DNA of 43,425 nucleotides from Fragilaria crotonensis (taxonomy: Eukaryota; Bacillariophyta; Fragilariophyceae; Fragilariales; Fragilariaceae): contig JAKSYS010000533.1 of NCBI GenBank assembly GCA_022925895.1, positions 1 to 43,425 on the forward strand. Reading direction: 5' to 3'. Shown piece after piece: positions 32,148 to 42,017 of this stretch; position 1 is the first letter of the stretch; each line of letters begins with the position of its first letter. A model generated the notes under the pieces. It worked only from the letters and a program-made list of their open reading frames with translations, made no database searches and was not told the DNA's origin. Made by a program: the position numbers and the translations under genes.

Positions 32148-33371
32148 TCACTCATCATCATCTTCATCAGAGATAGCTGCAAGGGCCTTGGAGAGCTTCA
32201 TGTTGGGCTTGTTGGCATTAGCAAACTTGTTGCCCTGTTCCATCCTGATAGGAGCCTTGAAACCAATCCCTTTACACTCAGAGGGCCTGTGCCTGGTCCA
32301 TCTGTTGTGATTAGGGCACCAATGGTAGTCCTTGCCTTCCACAGTCTTGTGTTGCTCACCATTCTTGGGAGGAACACTCATCCATGTTGGTTGATTCTCC
32401 ATCCTTGGCTTGCCCTTGCCCTTGCCTTTCTTGTTGTTCCCCTGCTTGAAGTCCTTCTTTCCACCTCCATTAGGCCTGCCTGTTGGATTAGGCTTCTTCT
32501 GGGACATCAGGGTGTTGACTTGGGCTTGTAAGGCAATGATGGTTTCCTCCTCTGTAGTTCTCTGACACCACTGCTCTGACTCTTTCCTGGTTTTGAACTT
32601 GTTGATAGCCCAATCCATGAGCTGCTGGTAGTCAACCTGACCGCCTTCCTCATATAGGTCTTCCTTCTTCTTGATGTATTCCACAAATTCAGCATCCTTG
32701 CAAGCCTTGTAACCCTTAAAAAGGTTGACCAGAAGATCTTGAGTTTGCTCTCCTCTGGCATGAAGCTTGCTAACCAAACCAATGACATAATCATTAAAAT
32801 GCTCAATGTCAGAGTCCTGTTCACGCATGGCATGATCAAGATTGGAAAGTTTGGTCCTGACACTTGTAATTGTGGCCCTAGTATCAACATGTGACACCAT
32901 GATGATGACCTTGAGGAGGACAGGGCCTGAGCCTTTGCCTCCAAACATGAAGGGAAGAACATTGCCTCTGGTCCTGACTTGCTTCTGAGCTTCATCAGTC
33001 AGAGAATTCATGAGACAATGATACATCATGAAGGAATCTTGAGCCTCTCTGGTGTCCTCATGCATGTAGGTGAGGGCATGGTTGCAGACATCTTGATAAG
33101 AAATCTCACCATAAGACTCAATGAGGTCCTTGGATAGAGCTACATCACCTTGGCTTGGAATGCTCAAGATGTTGAGCCAGTCAAAGACAATAGATCTGTC
33201 CCTGGCTTGATCCAAGAAGAGCTGAAGGTTGTCGGGCTTGCAGTCAAACTTGATAGACAAAGCCTCTGTGCCAGCTTTGAAGAGCTTAGCAGCAGACTGG
33301 TCAGAGTAGTTGAGAACATCAGGATTAGCAAAGGCTGGAGCCAATGCAAAGTGAGGTGCTTGAGCAGCCAT
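32148..33371 (-). CDS. gag of the older Ty1/copia element
   Basis: An intact 407-residue reading from the ATG at 33371 (MAAQAPHFALAPAFANPDVL) to a TGA at 32148. Features: a copia-type gag core (FMMYHCLMNSLTDEAQKQV, LSNLDHAMREQDSDIEHFND), a basic Lys/Gly stretch, and a CX2H-type knuckle YHWCPNHNRWTRHRPSECKG typical of diatom copia elements. It ends in an acidic tail SDEDDDE. The DNA has virtually no CpG. An intact gag in such a decayed element is notable. Confidence 0.88.
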   Translation of the reverse strand: MAAQAPHFALAPAFANPDVLNYSDQSAAKLFKAGTEALSIKFDCKPDNLQLFLDQARDRSIVFDWLNILSIPSQGDVALSKDLIESYGEISYQDVCNHALTYMHEDTREAQDSFMMYHCLMNSLTDEAQKQVRTRGNVLPFMFGGKGSGPVLLKVIIMVSHVDTRATITSVRTKLSNLDHAMREQDSDIEHFNDYVIGLVSKLHARGEQTQDLLVNLFKGYKACKDAEFVEYIKKKEDLYEEGGQVDYQQLMDWAINKFKTRKESEQWCQRTTEEETIIALQAQVNTLMSQKKPNPTGRPNGGGKKDFKQGNNKKGKGKGKPRMENQPTWMSVPPKNGEQHKTVEGKDYHWCPNHNRWTRHRPSECKGIGFKAPIRMEQGNKFANANKPNMKLSKALAAISDEDDDE

Positions 33372-33540
33372 GATGATCTTGGAGATCAAGAAATGATGAA
33401 GAACTTGACTTGGAAGAAGAGCTTGATGAGTGAGTGCAGCACTTGGCTTGCAATTGAGTGCTTATCAAGGATGTGCCAAAATTGAGTTTGAATGATCAGA
33501 ACTCAGCTTGAATGATCAAGACTTGAAGCACTTGGCTTAT
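33372..33540 (-). other. 5' leader of the older copia element
   Basis: CpG-free like the element; CpG returns abruptly at ~33545, which I take as the end of the element. The 12-mer AAGCCAAGTGCT (minus strand) occurs twice, near 33530 and 33445. No LTR with TG...CA ends or clear primer-binding site was recognised, so the 5' LTR is missing or too diverged. Confidence 0.4.
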
Positions 33541-34673
33541 ACTTAGCGCAGAGGAAGCGTAAAGTTTTATTCGAGGCGATGGGGCAACGAATAAGGGCTC
33601 TGAAACGACGAATTAGTTAAAAATAAATTAGTAGGAGTGTTATATTTTGCGATAGACTAATTGTGAGATCATGAAAACATGAAGGAAATGAAATTGGAAC
33701 AACCGAACGAGAGCTCTGAAGCTGCACTTTCCTTGTTCTTCTTGTTCTTTGATTATTCCCTGATTGTTCTTTGTTAGTTCTTCAGAATCCCATGGTAGAA
33801 TGGTTGGTTGAAAGATACTGAATCCCAGATGAATATAATGAAATATAAAGCATGTAAAATGTAGATTTGATGATGCACCAGTTTGTGTTCTCTTTTGAGG
33901 TCGGCTGGCGATTGTGCTTCCCATTTATGTGTCCGCGGAACATTCGACAATGACCGAAGAACAATGACGCAAACACTTACGAGAACGCGAACGCGAAGCG
34001 TGACTCAATCGTGCGAAAGAGAACCGAACCGTGACTCACTGAAACTTTGGTTGACGAACGGACGGAAGGAGAGGTAGAGTATGATCCACGACGGTAGTCG
34101 CCAATACTGTAGCTTTTTCTTTTAACAGAACTTCCTCAATATCACACCTTTTTCAGATATTCTTGATTCAGACTGTGTCTGGGAACGTTCTGCATCATTT
34201 GGTAAAGTTTGAAGGAAAACGAAAGATTTTTTAGTATTGCTCGAATTTCGGTCGTCTATCTATATGGTTTGTACCTGAAAATGGGCAATCGAAATGCGTA
34301 ACGAGGAAATGAGGTACTGTAGTACTGTAGTACTTTGTACTCGAGTACTCTACTGTCCTTAATGATTAATGAGGAATGGAAGTCCGATTAATTCTCCTGA
34401 ACTATGTCATACGTCATACGCATGGATCCTATTGCAATGCAAGGAAATGACGTCAAGCCGTACCAATCAGCACCATGCTCTCCCTATGTTACTATCTTAC
34501 TGGAGTACTGTATGACAGTAGGGAGCACGCGAAGAAAGGGTCAGTTCTATGACGTCATCCTCGACGTCATTTTCTTGCATTCTACATAGTAGTACTCGAA
34601 CCCCACCGTCAAATATCAGATCGTGTTGGTATGGTACAAGTGTATTATGACTAATAATGAATTTGTCATAGTA
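33541..34673. other. Intergenic region
   Basis: Normal CpG. Only short open frames, none recognisable. GTAC-rich words at 34312-34345 (TACTGTAGTACTGTAGTACT). Confidence 0.5.
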
Positions 34674-35449
34674 GGAGATCGGGGTAGAGTCGTGTTTCCA
34701 CTAAGTTTCCCTTATCATAACGGAAATTTAGTGGAAGGGAAAACTCAAATAAAATCGGAAATCAGAGATCCAGGTTGACTTTAAACAAGGGAAATTTCTA
34801 CTAAATTCTACGACAAGGATTCCTACTGAACATCAGTAAGATTCCGCTTTGAGTTCCTTTTTCATATATAAACTGTTGGTGCGTTGTTCTCACCAGATTT
34901 GGATTGTTGAGCACTGTCATTTCTACTGTTAGATTCGCCGTATCAATATTAGTCCATTGTCTAGAGAGAGGTCAGTCGTTTAGGGGCTACATCGCCGGTT
35001 TTGCAATCGTCGTCATGGCAAAATGAGAGGTGAAATTGATTTTTATTTGAGTGCGCAACAAAAAAGCGCGAAATTTTGAATAGAATTGAGGACAAGGATT
35101 CCTCGTGCTTCGTTCTCGACCAATTTAGATCTCTGAGCACTGTTGTTTCTTTGGTTGAGTCCGCCATGTTAATATTAGTCAACACATGATTGGTTGTTCG
35201 AGTTGTAGAAGTTGAAGCACCGGTATTGTAATCGTCGTCATGGCAGGAGAGAGATGACAAAATTTTTATGTAGGTGCCGACTAATTCGAACACATTCGTT
35301 GCCAGACTCTGTCCTCAGATACAAAGTCCTGCTTTGACCTACATAATTATGGTGCAAAGTGGAACTAAGAATGCATGAAATTGAACACGTGTAATGGAAT
35401 CTTGATAACAGAAACTTAGTGGAAATCAGCAGCTTCTAATTTCCACTAA

Positions 35450-36215
35450 GAGCATCCCCACCGCTGGCTCTATTTCTAAGATGGACATTTTGGTATAGAG
35501 CCTTTAGAAACCTATTATAGGACATATTTAGGTGTCTTTCTTGCACTGCTAGAGGGAGATTTTCTGCACATCTCATTTCAAAATAGCGCCGCGCCCCTTT
35601 GACTGCACATTCAATTCGATTTTTCCTGCACGAGCTGTTTTTTTGTTGGCAACACGGAATCAATCGATGTCAACCTCTACATTTACCCTCTATTGGTCGC
35701 CTCTATTGCCTAAAAAAGTACATACTGCCGGACAGAACCATGGTCATTCCCATGAGGAAAGCTACTGGTAGTAGGCGAGCGTCAATGCCGACATTGTCAA
35801 ACTCTATTGGTGCAAGCGTATCTGCGAGAAAATGAAGACATAGATGGAACACCAAATTGCGTCAGTCACGCTAAAATCGTTGGAATCCATGTTACAAAGT
35901 ATTGAATCCAATGGGTCGAATCATGAATCCAATGAATCAAACAGGGAAAAGGGAGGGGAGCTTAATTTACGGTGGGGAGCTATTCTTCAGAAAAATTGGT
36001 GAAAAATTGCTCCCCAACACCCCAACTTAAATATAGAGCCCCTCGGGAGCTATTTATATGATATTGGCCCAACAGGTGATAGCATTTTGGACAAAATTGT
36101 CCCTTATAAATAAGATTTCCGGAGAAATAGTAAATATAGAGCCAGCGGTGGGGATGCTCTTATAAATAAGATTTCCGGAGAAACAGTAAATATAGAGCCA
36201 GCGGTGGGGATGCTC
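35450..36215. mobile_element. Nested TIR element (PIF/Harbinger-type MITE)
   Basis: The left end GAGCATCCCCACCGCTGGCT (continuing CTAT) and the right end are exact inverted repeats of ~24 bp. The 3-bp flank TAA on both sides (35447-35449, 36216-36218) fits the TWA target duplication of PIF/Harbinger elements. 766 bp, no coding capacity. The last 56 bp, with the right terminal repeat, are tandemly duplicated. Confidence 0.8.
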
Positions 36216-36216
36216 T
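36105..36216. repeat. 56-bp tandem duplication of the nested element's right end
   Basis: 36105-36160 and 36161-36216 differ by one base (AAATAG against AAACAG). Each unit ends in the terminal repeat GGTGGGGATGCTCT, so the element has two usable right ends. Confidence 0.95.
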
Positions 36217-36480
36217 AAAATAAAGGCCCCAAAATCGCCTGGCTTTATCGGAAATTTTGAAACAAGAGTCACTAATTTGTTTCCGTTGTTTTGTCTCATA
36301 ACCGGTTCTGAGTCCAAATAGCAGAAACTTAAGTGGAAACACGACTCTACGCCCTGATCTCCTCTACTAGTAGTCTACTTGCATACTATTTCGTTTACGT
36401 GAGAGTTGAAAATGTCAGGTTGCACTACTAGACTACTGCAACAACAGTACTGGTAGAGAGGTGTATTAGGTATGATAGAC

Positions 36481-37218
36481 TACCAGTTAAAAATGGCTTT
36501 GAGTCATTAAAAAACACCATGTTGGACTAAAAGTTCTCAATGACAATCCGATGCAATGCAATTAACTTCAAGTGCCACTCATGTCGATCATGCTTTATGC
36601 TACCACATGGTTGAATCATTTCTATACTGGACAAAGAATTCATGAAGATATTGATGCTTTTAAAAGCGTCGCTTCGGTTTAATGGCTCTAAGCAATTTAC
36701 TAGTTTATATCCATACCTGAATATTTTTCAATATCTGTCGGTTGAGTTTTTTACTCCATTCAACATAATTTCATTGTCGTCTTCACCCAATTTCTTTGTA
36801 CTGCTACGCTGATTCTACGTCGCACATAGGTATCACGCCAAAACATGATGTAATTCATCACGTGAAGTACATGGCGCGGGAACTACAGTTAAGCAGATAT
36901 CTATATTTCTCGCAATCATTAAAAAAAATACTGCACGGAATGTCTACATAAAATTGGTGGCCCGGCTCAATGGTGGAAAATTTGAGATGTGCAAAATCTC
37001 CGAGGTGCCATCGTCCAGTGCGGTTAGCAAAACCCCGGCTTCCAAAATGCCTGTTTTGCACAGCAAAGGAACGCAGCTCCACATGGCAAGGAACATCATT
37101 GCCGTATGTCAAGAAGTAGTTAAAATGATATTGAGTACCTTTTTTGTAGACGTCGTGAAAATTACACTATTTAGTGGCTCAATTTTTTTTAAGGGTTCAA
37201 AGCCATTTTTAACTGGTA
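36481..37218. mobile_element. 738-bp TIR element, copy A
   Basis: Ends are inverted repeats: TACCAGTTAAAAATGGCTTT on the left (continuing GA), the same on the minus strand at the right. If the outer TA is the target duplication, the repeat starts CCAGTTAAAAATGG, as in mariner-type MITEs. A 175-residue open frame covers the right half but has no recognisable motifs and crosses the element's end. Confidence 0.75.
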
Positions 37219-37696
37219 CCGTAGGTACAAGGTTTTACGTCATTCAGGGAGTCATGCACAGGGTCGACAATTTCGGCAGAAGAGGAGGACATTCGATAAA
37301 ATTCAACTCGAAATATCGATACTATTCGACTATTATGCAAATTTGCATAAATCTGGGCAATTCAAGTGGGTTGTCGAGGGCAATTCAACTGTTACGCAGT
37401 TTGGTAAGTGTCATCCCGACCACTGAAATCGTGATTGGGTCATTCGAGGAACAAGTGTTTGCGGAGTACTTGCAGTACTAAAGCTCTAGTAGAGTGAGAA
37501 CTACATGTGCTTGTTGTCAAATGCTCCCAACCATCGGAAGAATTTTTCGGAATGCATTCGCCGTGGGCCTGGTATAACTCCCGGTACAGCATAGTCAGGG
37601 CAATTCTACGATCAGTGGCGACGCCTTTTTCCGCCTTCGTGAAGTAAAAACTATTTGCGTGTAATGGTCACAATTCGTAACAAGTTCATCTGAATC
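37219..37696. other. Upstream region of paralog A
   Basis: Between the TIR element and the plus-strand gene at 37697. No coding signal. Expected to hold that gene's promoter; nothing defined recognised. Confidence 0.4.
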
Positions 37697-38353
37697 ATGA
37701 ACATGAACTTGACAACTATCGACGATTCTCAAGGTTCCATCCGATGGAGCGAGGACAACTCAAACGCTTCTTTGTCTGCCAGCTTCTCCGATGTTATTAA
37801 CGACGATTACCTCATCGTCGACGGACTTATGGACGATTTTAATGGGTTGCTCGACATCGATGCATCAAGTATCTTTGACGAGCCAGAGGACGATGCCCAC
37901 AGCGAAAGCATCGATGGCTTCTCCGCCAGTCACCAGCACTTGATCAATGAGTACCGTCAAGACGAATTAATGAAGAAGAATGCCCGAGAAGATCGTTCAA
38001 GACCTCCTTCGCCGAAGCGACGACGATCCATCACATGTTCAACAATGGATACGTCCCCCACTCCTCCAATTTCTCCTTCGAAACCAACGCTTGATGACCT
38101 ACAGCTCCAATACAAGCTCGCCCTTGAACAGCTAGCGTTGTCCATGCGCAGATCTGAAATGACTAGGTCTGAAATTGTTAGCTACCGCAAAGCTGCTGAA
38201 ACCAAAGCTAAGCTTGAAGCGGCGCAGGCTCATCAGCTGAAGAACGCAGACCCGTTCTTAACCGGCTCACGTTCAACATTGACCGTGGGATTGGAGCAGT
38301 CTCGTCAGATGTTGAGAAACTACATGAACTTCATCCCAACTGCACCTTTTTAA
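37697..38353 (+). CDS. Unknown acidic, probably nuclear protein (paralog A)
   Basis: Intact 218-residue reading from the ATG at 37697. The N-terminal third is acidic (DDYLIVDGLMDDFNGLLDID), followed by a basic nuclear-localisation-like stretch RPPSPKRRRS and a proline/serine region (SPTPPISPSKP). Residues ~133-185 are predicted helical: LQLQYKLALEQLALSMRRSE, MTRSEIVSYRKAAETKAKLE. The end is GLEQSRQMLRNYMNF. The helical block and the acidic block are shared with the minus-strand gene at 41012-41691. I have a sense of similar unnamed diatom proteins but know no function. It may act in transcription, by composition only. It is one of the few genes here without a frameshift. Confidence 0.75.
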   Translation: MNMNLTTIDDSQGSIRWSEDNSNASLSASFSDVINDDYLIVDGLMDDFNGLLDIDASSIFDEPEDDAHSESIDGFSASHQHLINEYRQDELMKKNAREDRSRPPSPKRRRSITCSTMDTSPTPPISPSKPTLDDLQLQYKLALEQLALSMRRSEMTRSEIVSYRKAAETKAKLEAAQAHQLKNADPFLTGSRSTLTVGLEQSRQMLRNYMNFIPTAPF

Positions 38354-39276
38354 AGAAAATGGATGGAATGCCGTTGTCGCGAAGTGTTAGGTTAGATTTA
38401 CATTTAGGTTTAGGGGTTGATTGAATTCTGTGCCACTGGTCATCGTATTGTTTGCTTATGATAGAAGTTTAATTCCGCACAAAGTCGTCAGTAAGTAGTA
38501 AAGACGACGGGTATTTTGCCTCTTGCTGAATCCATTACCAGCGTCGAACGCTACCGACTCCGCATTTGCTGGCCAGCGAACGGTCGCTTCCCAGGGTCGC
38601 ATGAAGTTCGTTGAAAACGAAATAATGTACCCAATGCTCGGAGCTCCAGCTCTATCCTCCGCGTCCAACGCTTTGTACTACTTTCAGCATTTGTTCAATC
38701 ACTTCATGGTGCATTGTGCGGATCCAACTTACCGAAGGGCAATGTGTTAAGCACTCTCAATATGTAAAACAATTAATTGTGAGTCTGGATTATATATTAC
38801 CGTCGTTGTGCCACCACAGGGACATCAGGGCATGCAGAAGTTATGTGCCTGCCTGGTACGCGTGATGTGTTTGATGTGTACCAGGAAGTTCATTACAGAG
38901 TCATGAAAAGTCATTGGCATCGACATAGTCATCCCAACGGAAATTTGGCACGGTCATGGGCACAGTCATCTCTCATAGATGACTACAGCATTAGATTCTT
39001 TGAAATTTACTGAATTTTCAATTTTCGTATGAATGTGCAATTATAGCACTTAATTGATACCGGAAGCATTGGAAGACAGGGCTCTGGGAGAAGTCATAAC
39101 GGTACGAAGGACTCGAGACATCGACTAAAAGGCACGAGTTGATCTGTACCAGACGCTCAAAACTACAGGCCTACATGGTCATTTCGATCATAACATTCGC
39201 AAGTTAATATTTTTTTCGGATTTATGTATGTAGGGTAACAATGGATAACATGACTCCAACTTTCGGGTCATACGAC
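38354..39276. other. Region downstream of paralog A, with a possible coding remnant
   Basis: A 75-codon stretch at 38523-38750 (+) ends ASQGRMKFVENEIMYPMLGA, PALSSASNALYYFQHLFNHF and looks protein-like, but it has no ATG at its start and no family I can name; it may be a broken gene piece. The rest shows nothing. Confidence 0.35.
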
Positions 39277-40787
39277 CTCCAAACGGGTTGCAAGTGTACC
39301 TCCGGTGCATCTTAAAAAAGTAACAAGAATTGTCGTACGTGCGAGTACATTTTGTACGTGACGGAAATTAGCGTCATCCGTTTTTTGCCGCATACAGCAC
39401 CATCTCAGAATAAGGTACTGTAGAACCTGGTACAAGTACGTGTGTACTAGGCCTCCGAGCACTTCGTTGATCTCATTACTGTTGTATGACGACCTGGTTA
39501 TCATGAAACACATCATGCTAACTCAATCAAAATCACAGCAGTAACTGATTCATAACATATTAAACTACCGCAGTCTCCACTCGACAGAGCTCGCTAAGCA
39601 TCTTCGAACTTGAGTTATGACTTGAGTCCCCACTCACTACTGTTAGCTTCATAGAGCCAGGACTACGAAACGTCAGGTCCTTTCCTGCTGCAGGACATTG
39701 CCGACACACCAACAGGTATTACATCATTGATGCAGACAGGGATTCCATAATTCCTTCTCATTGCCTCCGGGGGTGCTATGGAGTCGGGCATCAAAATACT
39801 CCATTTGACTGGCCAAGTAACGGTATGGCAGGAAGAAGTCAGTTTGTGATCAAACAAACTCTCCGACGAAAAGTCGATCGAGAAGTTGAGATTCCCAACA
39901 TTGCGCCAGGCACAACACCTTCCCGAAGTGTTCAATAGCTAGCTGAAGTTTCATTGAGTGAGCCTTCAATGATTCCATTGTGGACCTGCCAGTCGGCAAT
40001 TCAATCCGGCTCTCAGTCTCATATTGTTGGTGGATCAGTCGGATGAGCACTCAGTAATGCCGATTACACGCAGTGATGTTTTCTCCTACGTTCCATCGCT
40101 ACTCCAACTCTTTCCTGACACAATGTCATTGTTGTCAACAGTGATCCCACCTGAATTACGATCAGATACGCCATCTGACATTCCATCAGAAGTTCCATCG
40201 GGTCCACAGGTATTTCCTCGATTATTGTCGTCGCAATCAGCAATTCCCTCAAGCCCACCATCGAGCATTCTATCTGACCAGCCAAGTGATGTTCCATAAA
40301 AATTCCAATGGTGGTCGAACCAAAAGTCAATCGAGAAGTTGAGTCTTCAAAACCTCCTTCGCAAGTCCTCCGAGTAAATTGCTTGTAATATGAGTCGCCA
40401 TTGATTGCTGTGCTGACATCGGTAATTCATCCCGGTTACAAATCATAATCGTACATGTGGATTGCTCTCGTCAATCTCTCTCTAGAATGGGTGATGAGGA
40501 CGTGATAACTTGTCCCCGAAGGATGCAAGTTGGGTCGAACGTTCGGTAGTTGTTGTCGATGCTTCTGTGTTGTCATTGCTAATATAAAGCTGGACGTACC
40601 ATACCAGGACGTACGTGCGATACACGTGCTTACAAGTCTATACATGAGTGCCTTTCTGTGCATGACCTGTCTTGGTGGGGTGGATTTTAAACTCCAGTAG
40701 AGATGTACTAGGTTTGTACGACGGGACCCAGAGTTTTTGGATCCTGTAACTGTTTTTATCGGAGGTACACTTGCAACCCGTTTGGAG
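39277..40787. repeat. Perfect 28-bp inverted repeats 1.46 kb apart
   Basis: 39277-39304 (starting CTCCAAACGGGTTGCAAG, ending GTACCTCCG) is exactly the reverse complement of 40760-40787. Weak similarity continues inwards (AAAAA...GTAACA on both arms). They lie between the two tail-to-tail paralogs. They could be terminal repeats of a 1.5-kb element, but no target duplication or transposase is visible. Confidence 0.8.
40135..40299 (+). pseudogene. Fragment encoding PSD/PS-repeat surface-type protein
   Basis: The plus-strand reading gives PPELRSDTPSDIPSEVPSG, then SSQSAIPSSPPSS and LSDQPSDVP before a stop. SDxPS/PSxPS repeats are common in secreted or wall-associated diatom proteins. No start, signal peptide or domain is attached, so it is a relic. 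The minus-strand reading of the same DNA (DGTSDGMSDGVSD) is less convincing. Confidence 0.4.
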
Positions 40788-41011
40788 CTAGTACGCAGGA
40801 TGATGGATTTGTTTTTATGCCTTGTTGATGTAGTAGCAATTTATGAGCAAGAGTGATGAAAAAGATTTGATGAAACATGTGACTGATGGATAGTAGTAAT
40901 ATGTTACAATAGTGGAAGAGGCATCATGAAATTGGGTCGGGAGGAAGTAAACTGAGGTCAGCGTCGAACAACCCTGTCAATGTACTCATGGAGTTGCCCA
41001 AGGCGATACGA

Positions 41012-41691
41012 CTAGAAAGGTTGTGTTGTCGCTTGGGCCAGCAGTGACTTAAGCATTCGTCGCGCGACTGGTCAAGACCAGCAGTTAGCGTGGCGCTGTT
41101 TCCAATAAGGAAGTTCTCTGCATTCGAGACGGTCCTGTGTTGAGCGGCTTCAAATTTAGCCCGCGTTTCGGCTTCCTTACGTTGACGGATGATTTCGTTG
41201 CGAGTCATTTCTGATCGTCGCATGGATAGCGCGAGGTGCTGAAGAGCGTGCTTGTACTTATCTTGCAAGTCGCCATTTTCGTAGGCAAGATTCGGCATCG
41301 AAGAGAGAGGGGGGATAGAGGCGATGCACATCACTGATGACGGAGAAGCATAAGCAGTGTGCATCGCTTTAATTTTTTTAGGAGGTGGGGAAGATGCCCT
41401 TTCACTGTGCCTCTTGTACGAAGATGCCGGTTCCGTGAGGGAATCGTCCACATTCGCTTCACCAGAATCCTCAAATGCAGACGATGGGTTGATGTCGAGG
41501 AGACCCTCGAAATCGTCAACAATATCTAGGCCATTCATCAGGAGGTAGTCATCGTCTTCGTCGATTCTTGGGGGGAATTCCATGATATCGGAGAATTTTT
41601 TGTCGTCAGGGGTGCTCTCCATAATGGATTGAAAGCCGTCATCGCTGTGATTGGTGATCTTGGCATGGGTTTGATCGTTTTGTCGGCTCAT
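41012..41691 (-). CDS. Unknown acidic, probably nuclear protein (paralog B), frameshifted at C-terminus
   Basis: The ATG at 41691 gives MSRQNDQTHAKITNHSDDG. It shares with paralog A an acidic block (DEDDDYLLMNGLDIVDDFEG, LLDINPSS), a basic block SPPPKKIKA, and the helical block LQDKYKHALQHLALSMRRSE, MTRNEIIRQRKEAETRAKFE, then AENFLIGNSATLTAGLDQSR. After that the original frame runs on to 40924 with unrelated sequence, but a shift near 41065 gives RRMLKSLLAQATTQPF and a stop at 41012, matching paralog A's RQMLRNYMNFIPTAPF. So a small indel most likely lies there. Orientation is tail-to-tail with paralog A. Confidence 0.72.
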
Positions 41692-42017
41692 GGTCACCTA
41701 AAAGCGTTCTGGGCAGAACCTAAAGCGGCAGGTTATTGGTAGTGAGAGAAATATGAGGTCAAATTACGTACCCCGAGAAACACATGTACTACGTACTATT
41801 GTACTGTACGCCTCCTACGACTAAGTTGGAGCGTACTCCGAGTACTTGTATGCATACTGCATACTCGCCAGCATGTGTTGACGTGATGACGAATCTCCTT
41901 CCGCTGCCGCCGCGGCATCTGAAGGTCAGGCAGCAGGAAATCGAGAAAATAACGAGCTGAAACCGTCATTTACCGGATTCTGAGGACTCTTCTCTCGATG
42001 TCATACCCTGGTACGAG
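41692..42017. other. Upstream region of paralog B
   Basis: No coding signal. GTAC-rich words at 41785-41870 (CATGTACTACGTACTATTGT). Probably contains the promoter of the minus-strand gene. Confidence 0.4.

Larger units (their letters stand above)
34674..36362. mobile_element. TIR element of ~1.7 kb, non-autonomous, with nested element
   Basis: The left end (34674-34709) contains GTAGAGTCGTGTTTCCACT and begins GGAGATC; the right end (36324-36362) is its inverse with a few indels. Subterminal TTTCCACTAAG words recur in both orientations (34694, 34729, 35412, 35440, 36331). Inside is a diverged ~250-bp duplication starting ACAAGGATTCC (34812 and 35092) and sharing GCAATCGTCGTCATGGCA-like words. 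No transposase is seen. A target duplication was not clear. Confidence 0.7.

Noticed and set aside
31951-32151. Separate small protein starting at the TGATG overlap after gag
   Set aside because: 66 codons with no motif; the protease-like domain lies in the gag frame instead.
33596-33612. Primer-binding site for the older copia element (TTTCAGAGCCC on the minus strand)
   Set aside because: Only partly like the tRNA-Met site and not next to any recognisable LTR end.
36954-37481. 175-codon open frame (+)
   Set aside because: It begins inside TIR element A and crosses its right end; no motifs or homology that I recognise.
40086-40268. Minus-strand reading DGTSDGMSDGVSD
   Set aside because: It is the complement of the PSD-repeat reading, which fits known diatom repeats better.
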